A stretch of DNA of 59,501 bases from an uncultured Planctomycetota bacterium (GCA_903892515.1 CAITIS010000118.1:1-59501), one strand, 5' to 3'; positions 43,297 to 52,572 are shown, counted from the stretch's first letter. The notes: generated by a model not told the origin, from the sequence alone. Translations and numbers: made by a program.

Positions 43297-44421
43297 ATGG
43301 AATCCAAGAACTTCGCACTAGCTAATTGCACCTTTGCACTCACCGGCGCGTCGGAGATTGCCGAGCGCCTGGCCGGCTTATTGACCCGGTTGGAAAGCCC
43401 CGCTCCGCAGGTCGATCTCGAGCTGCATTTCGTTTCCGAACTGGGCGGCTGGCAAGGCCAACCCTACGTGCGCCAGGACCACTGCGAAGTGGGCGAGCAG
43501 GCGTTTCGGCTGCTGGACCGCGTCTGGCACGTGCAGATGGAGCCTTTACGCCGGCCCGCGCGGGTAACCATCGCCCCGCGCCACATGGGGCTGGTCAAGG
43601 GCCAGATCAAGGCGATCAAGAAGACCTGGCGTGGCCTGCTGGTGCACGGGCGCGGCGGATACATCCACCCGCTCAAACGGCTGGTGTACTACGTGTACAT
43701 GCCCATGATCGAGCTGGCGCTGCTGCGCAAGGCCAGCACATTCGTCCATTGCAGCGCGATCGAGCGCGACGGCCGGGTGACGCTGTTTCCGGCCAGCGGC
43801 GGCGTGGGTAAGACCTCGCTGATGGGACTGTATATTGACGAGGGCTGGAAGTTCCTGGCTGACGATATGTGCGCCATTGCCGCCGACGGCACGGCTCACC
43901 TGCATCCCTTGCCCCTGCACATCTACAAGTTTCACGAGGTGCATTCGCCCACGCTGGTAGCGCGGATGCGCGACGGCATGGCAGGCTGGGACCGGCTGCT
44001 ATGGTCGGCGCTGGGAAAGATTCGCCCGGCGGATGAGTTGGTTCGCTGGGTCCCTCCCGAGCAGGTGCTGGGGGCCGAAGGACTGACGTGGCGTGGCCGA
44101 ATCGCCCAGGTGGTGTACATGCACCGGCACAACGGTGCGAGCGAATTCGCCGTCCAACCCGTTGCCGCGGGCGACATCGCCGGATTGATGGCCAGCGTGC
44201 TGCTGGATGAGATTCACGCCCTTCCGGCCATGTCTATTCTGGTGCATACTTGCCGCAGCTTTGAGTGGTTGCCCAATATCGGCGAGCTATATCAACAGAT
44301 TCGCGGCGTATTGGCGTCGGCCTTGCAGCCAGCCAAGTGCTATATGCTGACCGTGCCGCAAAAAGCCTCCGTTGCCGACATCCATGGCTTTATCCGCCAG
44401 AAGGGGCTGCTGGAACGATAG
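43297..44421 (+). CDS. HPr kinase-like P-loop protein of a polysaccharide locus
   Basis: 374 residues. VHCSAIERDGRVTLFPASGG and VGKTSLMGLYIDEGWKFLADDM form the HprK-like nucleotide-binding core (Walker A GGVGKTS, then the DD acidic pair). A long N-terminal region with no recognised fold precedes it. HprK-like proteins without HPr are frequent in exopolysaccharide clusters, where their role is unknown. The next genes encode a polysaccharide pyruvyl transferase and glycosyltransferases, which fits. Confidence 0.78.
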   Translation: MESKNFALANCTFALTGASEIAERLAGLLTRLESPAPQVDLELHFVSELGGWQGQPYVRQDHCEVGEQAFRLLDRVWHVQMEPLRRPARVTIAPRHMGLVKGQIKAIKKTWRGLLVHGRGGYIHPLKRLVYYVYMPMIELALLRKASTFVHCSAIERDGRVTLFPASGGVGKTSLMGLYIDEGWKFLADDMCAIAADGTAHLHPLPLHIYKFHEVHSPTLVARMRDGMAGWDRLLWSALGKIRPADELVRWVPPEQVLGAEGLTWRGRIAQVVYMHRHNGASEFAVQPVAAGDIAGLMASVLLDEIHALPAMSILVHTCRSFEWLPNIGELYQQIRGVLASALQPAKCYMLTVPQKASVADIHGFIRQKGLLER

Positions 44422-44458
44422 CGAGTCTTCTTGACCGCACGGTTGGGTTGTGCAGCCA

Positions 44459-44608
44459 ATGTTTCCCGGCCGCGGCGTTTTCCTGTTGCTTACCCTCCTG
44501 TGCGGCGCTACCTTTTTGAAGCAATGGAATGCCCCGCAGCCAATCGTGAACCGTTCCAGTCCGCCCCGCAGCCGGGTGGCCAGTCGGCCATGTACCGGGT
44601 CGCTCTGA
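44459..44608 (+). CDS. Possible small exported peptide
   Basis: A 49-residue frame starting MFPGRGVFLLLTLLCGATFL resembles a signal peptide followed by a short Pro/Arg tail. It sits in the 228-base gap after the HprK-like gene. No Shine-Dalgarno or homology is visible, and it may be chance. Confidence 0.22.
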   Translation: MFPGRGVFLLLTLLCGATFLKQWNAPQPIVNRSSPPRSRVASRPCTGSL

Positions 44609-44649
44609 CGGCCTTTTCCGCAACACGGCGAATGCACTCACTGTCGGCC

Positions 44650-45711
44650 TTATGCCTCGCTGGATTGCACGCGCCCGATGGCCGATTCTACGAAGTGCTG
44701 CATCTTTTGCTGCAGTGCCTGGTGACGCTTCAGGGCCGGTGCAAAGGGGGCAATATTGGCGGCCAGGACGGACTCGGTTCGCTGGCGGAGCGCGTCCCCC
44801 AGCCCACTGGCCGCAACATCGATCGTCCAGTCCGCCAGGTCGAAGGTGCGGGTGAAGCCCACGCCGCGGAGGTCGAAGGACACCGGCAGGAAGGGCACAC
44901 CCTGCGACAGAGCCATGATGGCGGCGTGCAATCGGAAGCCGACCACCAGGCAGCAGCGGGAGAACAACTCATAGAACGGCGGCGGCTCGGTCGCGGCCAT
45001 GATTTCATACCGGGAGCGGGACAGGGCCCGGGCGTGTTCAAAGTCGCGCGGATCGTGGCACACGAGCACGGGCTTGCAGCCGGTCTTGTCCAGCCAGGCC
45101 AGGTAGCCGCGCAGCGTCCGCATGAGCTTCCAGTAAAAGAACGGGTGCTTGTCGAAGCGTCCCGGCGGCATGGTGACGGCCACCAGATCGCTCTGGCGAA
45201 ACCGGAAGGGTTCGTCGAACAGGAACGTGGCCGGACAGCCGGTCATCTGGGCGTCCTGCACGCCCAAACCCCTGAGGAATTCGGCCGTCGGTTCGTCGCG
45301 GACGGCCGATGCGATCGCCCGCCGGTTGGCCAGTTGAATTTCCTCGACCGAGCGCGGCGACGGGGCATGGCTCTTCGCGCGGAAGGACGAGCCCCAGCCC
45401 AGGCCGATCATCAGCAGCGGGCGCGTCAGGGCGGAAAGGCTCTCGACGTCGGTAGTCACGCCCCACTGCCCCTGCGAGCCGCACTGGTAAAGGTTGGACC
45501 CGCCCACCACGACCAGGTCGGCTTGGGCGTTGGAGCGACGCAGGTTTTCGCCCCGCAGCCCGTACGGCCGATCGGAGCCCTTGGGCGGGTTCACGACGAA
45601 GTCTTCAAACTCGACATTGCTCTCGACGCGGCGGATCAGCGCGCGGATGCCGTCACGCACGAACGTGTCGCCGATGTTGCGTCTCTGAGGATAGTAGTGA
45701 TGGATCCTCAC
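44650..45711 (-). CDS. Polysaccharide pyruvyl transferase family protein
   Basis: 353 residues from GTG 45711. HHYYPQRRNIGDTFVRDGI, VVVGGSNLYQCG and VVGFRLHAAIMALSQGVPFLPVSFD are conserved segments of the family (CsaB-like), which adds ketal pyruvate to sugars of cell-wall or exopolysaccharides. A TTG at 45741 would extend it by ten residues without a Shine-Dalgarno; neither start is strong. A TATAAA lies 10 bases upstream of the GTG, so a leaderless message is possible. Confidence 0.82.
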   Translation of the reverse strand: MRIHHYYPQRRNIGDTFVRDGIRALIRRVESNVEFEDFVVNPPKGSDRPYGLRGENLRRSNAQADLVVVGGSNLYQCGSQGQWGVTTDVESLSALTRPLLMIGLGWGSSFRAKSHAPSPRSVEEIQLANRRAIASAVRDEPTAEFLRGLGVQDAQMTGCPATFLFDEPFRFRQSDLVAVTMPPGRFDKHPFFYWKLMRTLRGYLAWLDKTGCKPVLVCHDPRDFEHARALSRSRYEIMAATEPPPFYELFSRCCLVVGFRLHAAIMALSQGVPFLPVSFDLRGVGFTRTFDLADWTIDVAASGLGDALRQRTESVLAANIAPFAPALKRHQALQQKMQHFVESAIGRVQSSEA

Positions 45712-45812
45712 GGAATCTTTTATACCGCCCGCGGCCGCCAAGAACTAGCGCGGAGTGGAGCTATCACCTGCACCATTCTTGCCCATCGACGCCGACGACG
45801 AGAGGGACGAGC

Positions 45813-46964
45813 ATGAGAATCTGCCTGATGACGCCATCGTTCCTGCCGGCCGTTGGCGGCATGGAGGTCGTGGTCGACCGGCTGGCAAAGCAGTTTCAGG
45901 CCGCCGGGCACGAGGTGCTGGTGGTGACGAAGCGTCCTTCCAAGCATGAGCCGCTGCCGGATTTGCCCTACGATGTAGCGTGCTATCGCAAGACTCGCTC
46001 GTCGATTTGGTGTCTCGGCCCACAACGGCGCATCTTGCTCCAGGAGCATCGACGCCGGCCCTTTGACATTATTCACGCCCAGGCAATGTATCCCAGCGGG
46101 TACGTGGCCGTCGGCGTGGGCAAGCAACTGAACGTGCCGATCGTGCTGACATCGCACGTAGGCGACATCCGCCCCGGCAGCCGGTACCGGCGACGGTGGC
46201 TGCCGCGCCGGCGGATGATTTGGGCCATGAAGAACGCCGCGGCCGTGACGGGCATGAGCGTCGTCCTGAAAGAGATTGTCGACGAGCTTACCGACGGCCA
46301 GGCTCACTCGTACGCCATTCCCAACGGCATCGATGCGCCGCTCCCCCCGCCCCAGCAGCCGCCGCCGGACCTGTCGGATCTGGCCGGGCGTCCATTCATG
46401 ATCACGCTGGGCCGGCTGCACCCCAACAAGGGCCTCTCTGTGCTGCTGGATGCGATGGGAATCCTGCAATCGCGCGGCACGGCCGTGCCGCAGTTGGTGC
46501 TCGTCGGCGATGGGCCTCTACGGGCGGAACTGGAGGCGCAGGCATCGCGGCTGAACTTGCAGCAGGCGGTGCGCTTTGCCGGGCTGCGCCAAGGCCCGGA
46601 GAAGAACTGGCTGCTGCACGCCTGCCGGTTCTTCCTTCAGCCATCCATTGTGGAAGGCATGCCGCTGACCGTGGGCGAGGCGATGGCCGCGGGCAAGTGC
46701 GTGCTGGGAACGGACATCGGCGGCACGCGCGAACTCATCCGGCATGGCGTGGACGGCTTCCTGGCCGCCCCTGGCGACGCGACGGCCTATGCCGACGCGC
46801 TGGCGGAACTGGCGTCGCGATCCGAACAACTCGGGCTGGCAGATATTGAGCAGGCCGCCCTGGCATCGGCTCACCAGCGCGATTGGGCCAGCGTGGCCAA
46901 ACAGTACTTGAGCCTCTTTGAGAGCGTGCGCAGCCGACGCGGGAATGAGCGGTCCTCGATCTGA
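45813..46964 (+). CDS. GT4-family glycosyltransferase
   Basis: 383 residues with the two-Rossmann GT-B layout: PSFLPAVGGMEVVVDRLAKQ at the N-terminus, FMITLGRLHPNKGLSVLLDA, LVLVGDGPLRAELE, and the donor-site segment PSIVEGMPLTVGEAMAAGKCVLGTD. GT4 enzymes transfer sugars from nucleotide donors in polysaccharide synthesis. A GGACG stands before the ATG. Confidence 0.9.
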   Translation: MRICLMTPSFLPAVGGMEVVVDRLAKQFQAAGHEVLVVTKRPSKHEPLPDLPYDVACYRKTRSSIWCLGPQRRILLQEHRRRPFDIIHAQAMYPSGYVAVGVGKQLNVPIVLTSHVGDIRPGSRYRRRWLPRRRMIWAMKNAAAVTGMSVVLKEIVDELTDGQAHSYAIPNGIDAPLPPPQQPPPDLSDLAGRPFMITLGRLHPNKGLSVLLDAMGILQSRGTAVPQLVLVGDGPLRAELEAQASRLNLQQAVRFAGLRQGPEKNWLLHACRFFLQPSIVEGMPLTVGEAMAAGKCVLGTDIGGTRELIRHGVDGFLAAPGDATAYADALAELASRSEQLGLADIEQAALASAHQRDWASVAKQYLSLFESVRSRRGNERSSI

Positions 46965-47000
46965 ACCTCGCTGTTGGCTGGTCAATCAGGCCTGCACAGT

Positions 47001-48161
47001 TCATCGTCGGGTGCAGGTGCGGCGGGATTCGATGGCCCGTTGGTAGCAGGCCACGGCAGCGTCGGCGGTGCGTTGCCATGAGAAGTCGGCCTTGCGCTGG
47101 AACCCCGCTGCGATGAATTGCGCCCGCCGTGCGTCGTCACGCGCAAGATCCACGATGGCTGCGCCGATGCCCGCCGCGTCGCCCGAACCCACCAGCAGAC
47201 CCGCCTTGCCGACGACTTCGGGGATGCAGGAGTTGATCGCGCCGATAACCGGCACGCCCGAGGCCATCGCCTCCAGCAGCGGCAGGCCAAAACCTTCGTA
47301 CAGGCTCAAGAAGAGAAACGACACTGCGCAGGCCAGCAGCGCCTGGAAGTGCGGCTGGGCGAGCACGCCGGTCAAGATCACCCGGCCTTGGAGCTGCGAC
47401 TGCCGAATCAAGTCCGCCACGTCCACGTCCTTGGGCATCTCCCCGGCCAGCACCAGAGACGCGTCCGTCGGCAATTGCGGCAGGGCATGAGCGAAGCCCT
47501 GAATAGCGGCAGGAATGTTCTTACGCCGATCCAACGAGCCGACGCTCAGGACGTAGCTGCCGACACGCTTGCCCGCAAGCTTGCTGAGCCACCCCAGCGT
47601 GTCCCGACGCTGCGGAGACGTGGCCGGGACGAAATCGTCCGCCGCGGCCAGATACGCAACGTCCACCTTGTCCGCCGGCACGTGGAGAATCTCGACCAGA
47701 TCGTCCTTGGCGCTTTGCGAGATCGCCAGGATGCGATCGGCCGCTCGAACGGCCCGTTCAAAAGCTGCCACCTTCGAATGGGCGGCCAATTCGCCCAGGC
47801 GATACCGTCGCAGGTCGTGAACCGTCAGCACGCGCGGGCGATCTTCGCAGGGCGGCATCAGGTGGTGCAGCGAGTGATACACGTCGAAGTCGCCCACCCA
47901 ACGCGACAGCTTGGGCCAACCCGCGATTCGCCAGGCGATGTTCAACCGCCGCGGGCGAATGGCCGTCTCAATGACGCGGACCTTTGGGTGCGACCGCAGA
48001 GGGAAGTCGCCGCTCTTTTGCAGCAGGTTCTTCCAGGCAAGCAGCGTGACTCGGCTGATCTGGCTGTGCTGGACCAGGCCGCTCAACAGCCCTTGGCCGG
48101 CGGTATACATGCCGGAGAACCGGCTGTGCAGGACAGAGTTGTACTCAAGGACCACGTGCAT
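47001..48161 (-). CDS. GT4-family glycosyltransferase
   Basis: 386 residues. N-terminal VLHSRFSGMYTAGQGLLSGL, VLTVHDLRRYRLGELA, YVLSVGSLDRRKNIPAAIQG, SLVLAGEM and the donor-site FLSLYEGFGLPLLEAMASGV followed by GLLVGSGDAAGIGAA define a WbdM/mannosyltransferase-type GT4. It converges with the other GT4 gene at 46964. The ATG is preceded only by a weak purine stretch. Confidence 0.9.
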   Translation of the reverse strand: MHVVLEYNSVLHSRFSGMYTAGQGLLSGLVQHSQISRVTLLAWKNLLQKSGDFPLRSHPKVRVIETAIRPRRLNIAWRIAGWPKLSRWVGDFDVYHSLHHLMPPCEDRPRVLTVHDLRRYRLGELAAHSKVAAFERAVRAADRILAISQSAKDDLVEILHVPADKVDVAYLAAADDFVPATSPQRRDTLGWLSKLAGKRVGSYVLSVGSLDRRKNIPAAIQGFAHALPQLPTDASLVLAGEMPKDVDVADLIRQSQLQGRVILTGVLAQPHFQALLACAVSFLFLSLYEGFGLPLLEAMASGVPVIGAINSCIPEVVGKAGLLVGSGDAAGIGAAIVDLARDDARRAQFIAAGFQRKADFSWQRTADAAVACYQRAIESRRTCTRR

Positions 48162-48303
48162 TGCCGGTGCTTTCTCGCCAGGCCAGATCGTTGCGGTGCA
48201 GATGATACCGGCCCGCGCCCTGAAGCACCAGCGGCGGAAATCACGGTGCGCGTTCCAGAGCGGCGAAAATGATGGTATCCTGCCGAGCTTTGCGGAGTGC
48301 GTG

Positions 48304-49233
48304 ATGGCGGTGGATGTTGGCATTCTCGGCGGGATCGGCCTGGGCTTGGCGGCAGCGGCTGGGCAGTCGGTCTCGTACTTTTGCTCCAAGCTCTTCGTCA
48401 TCCGACGCGGCAATGCCGTGCTGCGGCTGGTGGTGCTGGGGCACCTTATCATGGGCGGCATCAGCCTGGCGGTCTTGCCGCTGCTGTGGCGGCCCGTGGC
48501 CCCGGAGCTGTCGGTCATTGCCTGGCCCGTTATACGCGCTTCGCTCTTTTATCTGCTGGGGCAGGCCGCTTTCTTCCTGGCCTTGCGCTATGACGACGCC
48601 TCGCGACTCTCGCCGCTGCTGGGGCTCAAGATCATCGTGCTGGCCGTGCTGTACCTGATCTGGCCGGTGGTGCATCTGACCTGGATTCACTGGGCGGGCG
48701 CGGGCGTAAGCGTCGTGGCCGCCATGATGCTCAACTATGCCGGCCAGCGCATCGCCCCTGCCGCCGCCATCTCCGTGCTGCTGGCCTGCGTGTTCTATTC
48801 GCTCTCGGACTGGAATATCGCCGCCACGGTCGACGTCACGCTGCGCTACACCGACAGTCGGCTCATGGCCACGCTGCTGTCGGTGAGCCTGAGCTACGTC
48901 CTGTGCGGCGCGGTGGCCCTGTCGCTGTTGCCGGTGGCGGGCGTGTCGAGCCTGCGCGAATGGCACTACGCCCTGCCCTTCGCCCTGAGTTGGCTGACGG
49001 CCATGGTCTTCCTGTTCGCTTGCTTCAACACCATCGGCGTGTTGTACGGCAACCTGGTGCAGGCGACACGCGGCGTGATGACCGTCGTCATGGCAGCGGC
49101 CGTGGCGAAGATGGGCTTCGTGCGCATCGAACCGGTTGTGGGCCGAAGCGTATTTCTCCGCCGCCTGGCTGCGGCGATGCTGATGTTCCTGGCCATCGGA
49201 CTGTACTACCTGTCGGGTTTCAAGAAAGTCTAA
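48304..49233 (+). CDS. EamA/DMT-family transporter
   Basis: 309 residues with ten hydrophobic helices in two halves, typical of the drug/metabolite transporter family. GGAG lies six bases before the ATG at 48304; TATCCT (48275-48280) may be the -10. The neighbours suggest export of a sugar or lipid intermediate, but the substrate cannot be inferred. Confidence 0.82.
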   Translation: MAVDVGILGGIGLGLAAAAGQSVSYFCSKLFVIRRGNAVLRLVVLGHLIMGGISLAVLPLLWRPVAPELSVIAWPVIRASLFYLLGQAAFFLALRYDDASRLSPLLGLKIIVLAVLYLIWPVVHLTWIHWAGAGVSVVAAMMLNYAGQRIAPAAAISVLLACVFYSLSDWNIAATVDVTLRYTDSRLMATLLSVSLSYVLCGAVALSLLPVAGVSSLREWHYALPFALSWLTAMVFLFACFNTIGVLYGNLVQATRGVMTVVMAAAVAKMGFVRIEPVVGRSVFLRRLAAAMLMFLAIGLYYLSGFKKV

Positions 49234-49237
49234 GATC

Positions 49238-49627
49238 ATGAAAATCGAGCATCTGGCACTGAACGTGAAAGACCCCGTGGCGATGGCGGACTGGTACGTG
49301 GCCAATCTGGGCATGCGGATCGCACGCCAGGAAGGCGCGCCCGTGCATGCCCGCTTCCTGGCCGATTCATCGGGGGCGGTGATGCTGGAGGTCTACCACA
49401 ACGCCGCCGAGCCGGTGCCCGACTACTTCGCCATGCGCCCCGCCACGTTGCATCTGGCGTTCTGCGCCCAGGACGTGCTGGCCGAAGCGCAGCGGCTTGT
49501 GTCGGCCGGTGCCAGCGTCTTTTCCGAGCCCGGCCAATTGCCCTCGGGCGACACCGCGGCCATGCTGCGCGACCCCTGGGGCCTGAGCGTGCAACTCGTC
49601 CGCCGCGCCAAGCCCATGCTGGCGTGA
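49238..49627 (+). CDS. VOC/glyoxalase-family protein
   Basis: 129 residues with the paired beta-alpha-beta-beta-beta modules of the vicinal oxygen chelate fold: MKIEHLALNVKDPVAMADWY, MLEVYHN, LHLAFCAQDV and RDPWGLSVQL. His5, Glu and the second-module His/Glu could bind a divalent metal. It starts four bases after the transporter stop, likely co-transcribed. Confidence 0.82.
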   Translation: MKIEHLALNVKDPVAMADWYVANLGMRIARQEGAPVHARFLADSSGAVMLEVYHNAAEPVPDYFAMRPATLHLAFCAQDVLAEAQRLVSAGASVFSEPGQLPSGDTAAMLRDPWGLSVQLVRRAKPMLA

Positions 49628-49638
49628 TGCAGACCGCT

Positions 49639-49666
49639 TTGTCACGGCAGGCTTTGCCGGTACAAT
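49639..49666 (+). promoter_or_regulatory. Promoter of the C25-like protease gene
   Basis: TTGTCA (49639-49644) and TACAAT (49661-49666) are 16 bases apart; transcription would start about 20 bases before the ATG at 49693, leaving room for the GAGGA Shine-Dalgarno. Confidence 0.55.
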
Positions 49667-49692
49667 CCAGCCATATTGGTTTGAGGATCTTC

Positions 49693-51036
49693 ATGCCGCA
49701 CCGGCTCGGATGCCTGCTGATTTGTCTGCTGCTGACCGCTGAGGCGTTGGCTGGGCCGCGCTCGCCGCTGCTGGCTGAGCCGCTCTCATGCCCGGCCGTG
49801 CCGTACCTGGTGATCTGCCCGGAAAAGGCCGTCGGCGTGGTCGAGCCTCTGGTCCGGCTGCATCAGCAGAGCGCCCTACCGGGGCGAATCGTCTCGGCCG
49901 AAGCTATCTACAAATGGGCGGGCCAAGCCTCGCCCTCGGCCATCGCCTCGTTCCTGCGTCACCTGCCGCGATCCCAGATGAAGTTCGTCCTGCTGGTGGG
50001 TTGCGCCGACGCCAAGGCCGAACTCTTCCTGCCCGCGACCATGACTCCGGCCCGGTACGTTCACCCCACGCTGGCGTGCGACGAATATTTCTACTCCGAC
50101 CTCCCTTACGCTCAACCGGCCGAGGGCGCGGCGCCGGACCTGGCCGTCGGTCGCTTGCCGGCTCGCAGCGTGGGCGAGTTGCGCGGGATGGTCGCGCTGG
50201 CGGCAGCGGCGATGAAAGCTGAGCCGGGCCCCTGGCAGCGTAAGGTCGAACTGGTGGCCGGGAGGGCGGAAGTGAACCCGGCCTTGGACGCCCTGCTGGA
50301 TGTCTCGCTGCAGCGGCTGATCGACCGTCGCTCGTCCGAGAAACTGGAGCTGCATCTGCTGTCGGGACGCCAGACTGACCAAGTCCAAAGCGCCGACCCG
50401 CGTCCACTCTTCTTGCAGCGTTTGAACGCGGCACCAGCCATGCTCATCTACGTCGGGCATGGCCGGCCGGACGCGCTGGGCCGGCTCAGCAACCAGAGCG
50501 GCCAGACGCCGATACTCACCTCTGCCGACTGCGTGCAACTGGCCCTGCCCTGCCCGCGAACGCTGGTGCTCGCCATCGCCTGCCAGACCGGCGACTTCGT
50601 CCGCGCGGGCAGCCTGTGCGAGGCGATGCTCGCGTGCAAGGCCGGGCCCGGCGCGTTCATCGGCGCCAGCGGCATCAGCCAACCCTACGGCAACGCCGTG
50701 CTGGCCAATGTGCTGTCAGACGTGCTGGCCGACGCCCCCGCCACTGCCGGTGAACTGCTGCTGGAATTGCGCAGTCGCCTGTGGACCTGCACCGACTCGG
50801 GCCTGACCCTGCTGGACCTGCCGGCCTCAGCCCTCCTGGGCGGCCAAACCGCCCTGCAAGCCCAGATCCGCGACACCGCCGTCATGTACAACCTGCTGGG
50901 CGATCCGGCCATGCCGCTGGGGTGCAAGCGTGAAGCAGCATCTCCCGCCGACAGGCCTGCCCGCTCGACGGCAGATAGCGTTGCTCCACGCGCCGGGGCG
51001 CCGAGCAAGCCGCGAGCGCTGGGCGGATTTGACTGA
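49693..51036 (+). CDS. Secreted peptidase C25 (gingipain)-like protein
   Basis: 447 residues with a signal peptide (GCLLICLLLTAEALA). FVLLVGCADA, DEYFYSDL and APDLAVGRLPARSVGELRGM match the N-terminal half of the C25 caspase-like fold; MLIYVGHGRPDAL holds the catalytic His and VLAIACQTGDF the likely catalytic Cys. It lacks the large C-terminal adhesin and sorting domains of gingipains. GAGGA is six bases before the ATG. Substrate is unknown; peptidase activity is inferred from motif order. Confidence 0.78.
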   Translation: MPHRLGCLLICLLLTAEALAGPRSPLLAEPLSCPAVPYLVICPEKAVGVVEPLVRLHQQSALPGRIVSAEAIYKWAGQASPSAIASFLRHLPRSQMKFVLLVGCADAKAELFLPATMTPARYVHPTLACDEYFYSDLPYAQPAEGAAPDLAVGRLPARSVGELRGMVALAAAAMKAEPGPWQRKVELVAGRAEVNPALDALLDVSLQRLIDRRSSEKLELHLLSGRQTDQVQSADPRPLFLQRLNAAPAMLIYVGHGRPDALGRLSNQSGQTPILTSADCVQLALPCPRTLVLAIACQTGDFVRAGSLCEAMLACKAGPGAFIGASGISQPYGNAVLANVLSDVLADAPATAGELLLELRSRLWTCTDSGLTLLDLPASALLGGQTALQAQIRDTAVMYNLLGDPAMPLGCKREAASPADRPARSTADSVAPRAGAPSKPRALGGFD

Positions 51037-51089
51037 AATGTGGTGCCGCACGACGGTCCGCGCCGGCGAAGACTAGGCTATTGGACTGA

Positions 51090-51163
51090 AGTAGGGCGGG
51101 CATTGCCCGCCGCCCTCGCGAACGAAACGAACGGCGGGCCGTGCCCGCCCTACCTGCTATGAC
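51090..51163. repeat. Family G inverted repeat
   Basis: GTAGGGCGGGCATTGCCCGC at the left and GGCGGGCCGTGCCCGCCCTAC at the right enclose a short centre with CGAACGAAACGAACGG. Related copies are at 16505-16530 and 31657-31728. Confidence 0.78.
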
Positions 51164-51212
51164 CACGCCCCGGGGCCATCGCGCCGTCGTGCTGTCGCGA
51201 ATCCGGACCCGC

Positions 51213-51471
51213 CTATCCAGTTTTCTTGCGGGCTTTCTCGGGTAGTGACGGATCCAAGTCGGGCATGATCCTGCCGGATGATTTCAAGGCGTTGGCACTG
51301 GCGCGTGACTCCCGCATGATGCGCAAGTAGTCAGCGTCCGGCACGCTGGGAAGCCACGCCATCAGGGCCTCGATGATGCTGCCCTGCTTCAACGTGGGCG
51401 TCATCGGCCCACTGCTCGAAGCGGCTGGATACCCGTTCATCAATGCGGAATGTCGTCAGCTTGAACGCCAT
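51213..51471 (-). pseudogene. Ribbon-helix-helix protein gene with a frameshift
   Basis: From ATG 51471 the frame reads MAFKLTTFRIDERVSSRFEQ then WADDA, a perfect RHH strand-helix start; near 51397 the frame changes and the second helix (LKQGSIIEALMAWL) continues in the frame that ends at 51213 with KSSGRIMPDLDPSL. One base appears to have been lost near CGCCCACGTTG. It could be a sequencing error or a true pseudogene of a regulator or antitoxin. No partner toxin is seen. Confidence 0.6.
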
Positions 51472-51512
51472 GATGTTATCCACCACTGTTTTTATTCCAC
51501 GACGTAGCTCAC

Positions 51513-51598
51513 TGGCCCGGGCGGGACTTGAACCCGCACTCCGCGTAAGCGGAAAGGGATTTTAAATCCCTTGCGTCTGCCAATTCCGCCACCGGGCC
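51513..51598 (-). tRNA. tRNA-Leu(UAA)
   Basis: 86 bases. The acceptor stem is GGCCCGG/CCGGGCC, the D-arm contains GGCGGAATTGGCAGACGC, the anticodon arm is AGGGA-TTTAAAA-TCCCT with anticodon TAA, a long variable arm (TTCCGCTTACGCGGA) marks a class II tRNA, and the T-arm is GCGGGTTCAAGTCCCGC. The discriminator base is A and CCA is not encoded. Confidence 0.95.
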
Positions 51599-51971
51599 GA
51601 CGAACCGCCATCATTCTACTGCGATGCTTCGCCGGGCGGCAGGGGGTACTGCCTGGGTGCCACACCTGCGGCGTTTTGCAGGTGTGCCCGCACCGCTGCA
51701 TACGCCGCAGCCGTGGCACCCTACGCCGGCAACGGCCACGGGCTCGCCGCTTGAAGCAGGGCTTCCGGCGGGCGGAACCGCGATCTTCCTGTCCGCAAGA
51801 CCTCTCGCAACAGCGCTCGATAACTTGCGGACCCTACTTGGGTCTTCCTCTGCAAAATCTGCGGACTCACAACGGCGCTCGATAACTTGCGGGCCCTACT
51901 TGGGCCGGGCTTACGGCCACAGCCGAGGGCGGCTGTGCTACCCGTCCAGTTCACAGCCGGGGACGGCTGGG
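51599..51971. repeat. Repeat region downstream of the tRNA
   Basis: A GGGTGCCACACCTGCGGCG-type module and its inverse lie at about 51655-51722. A tandem of two family H units follows (51793-51903), each with GCGCTCGATAACTTGCGG and CCCTACTTGGG. Two family B palindromes are at 51916-51943 and 51950-51976. No gene is seen. Confidence 0.72.
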
Positions 51972-52502
51972 CTACGAGTCCAGCCGGCAGCCCAGCGCCA
52001 GGCAGTCGCAGAAGATGCATTCTTCCATGTGGCCCGATTCGAAATCGCGCGGGAACATCAGCTTCACACCGTTGACCACGAACGGCCCATTCACCGGCAC
52101 GGGCTCCCGGGCGGTGTCTTCCTGGGCTTGGCCGTGGCCAAGGATCGGGCAAGTCATGCCGCACACCCATTTCTTGTGCGTGGCCCCGCCTTCCATCTGC
52201 CGCATCCAGCGGTGCTTGCTCAGGACGTAGCCCATGACCTGTTCAGCCGTGCGCAGCGACTGCCGAATCTCCAGCCCCGAGTGCCGCTGCACTATGCCCG
52301 CCAGCCGATTGACCGGCACGCCCTCGCGGGCCGAACGGATGAATTCCTGATGCAGCGCCCGCAGCACCGTCCTGTCGCCGCGCAGCAGCAGACCAAAGAG
52401 GTCCAGGATGAAGGGCTCCTGCCAGATCTTGTCCAGGCCCGGTTCTAGCATTTGGTCCCAACGTGTCTCTTGCCGCCGCGCGAAATGCAGAATTCCGGCC
52501 AT
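51972..52502 (-). CDS. Hypothetical protein with Cys-rich C-terminus
   Basis: 176 residues, mostly helical by composition (LDKIWQEPFILDLFGLLLRG, AGIVQRHSGLEIRQSLRTAE). A KKWVCGMTCPILGHG segment and the ending HMEECIFCDCLALGC contain seven cysteines, suggesting metal binding. The TAG stop is contributed by the adjoining family B palindrome. An alternative start is the ATG at 52451. No family is recognised. Confidence 0.55.
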   Translation of the reverse strand: MAGILHFARRQETRWDQMLEPGLDKIWQEPFILDLFGLLLRGDRTVLRALHQEFIRSAREGVPVNRLAGIVQRHSGLEIRQSLRTAEQVMGYVLSKHRWMRQMEGGATHKKWVCGMTCPILGHGQAQEDTAREPVPVNGPFVVNGVKLMFPRDFESGHMEECIFCDCLALGCRLDS

Positions 52503-52572
52503 CGCGGGCGCACGGCACCATATCTCTCATCGTGAAAGCGACGTTAAGTTCTGCACGAAATGTGGGCCGTCT

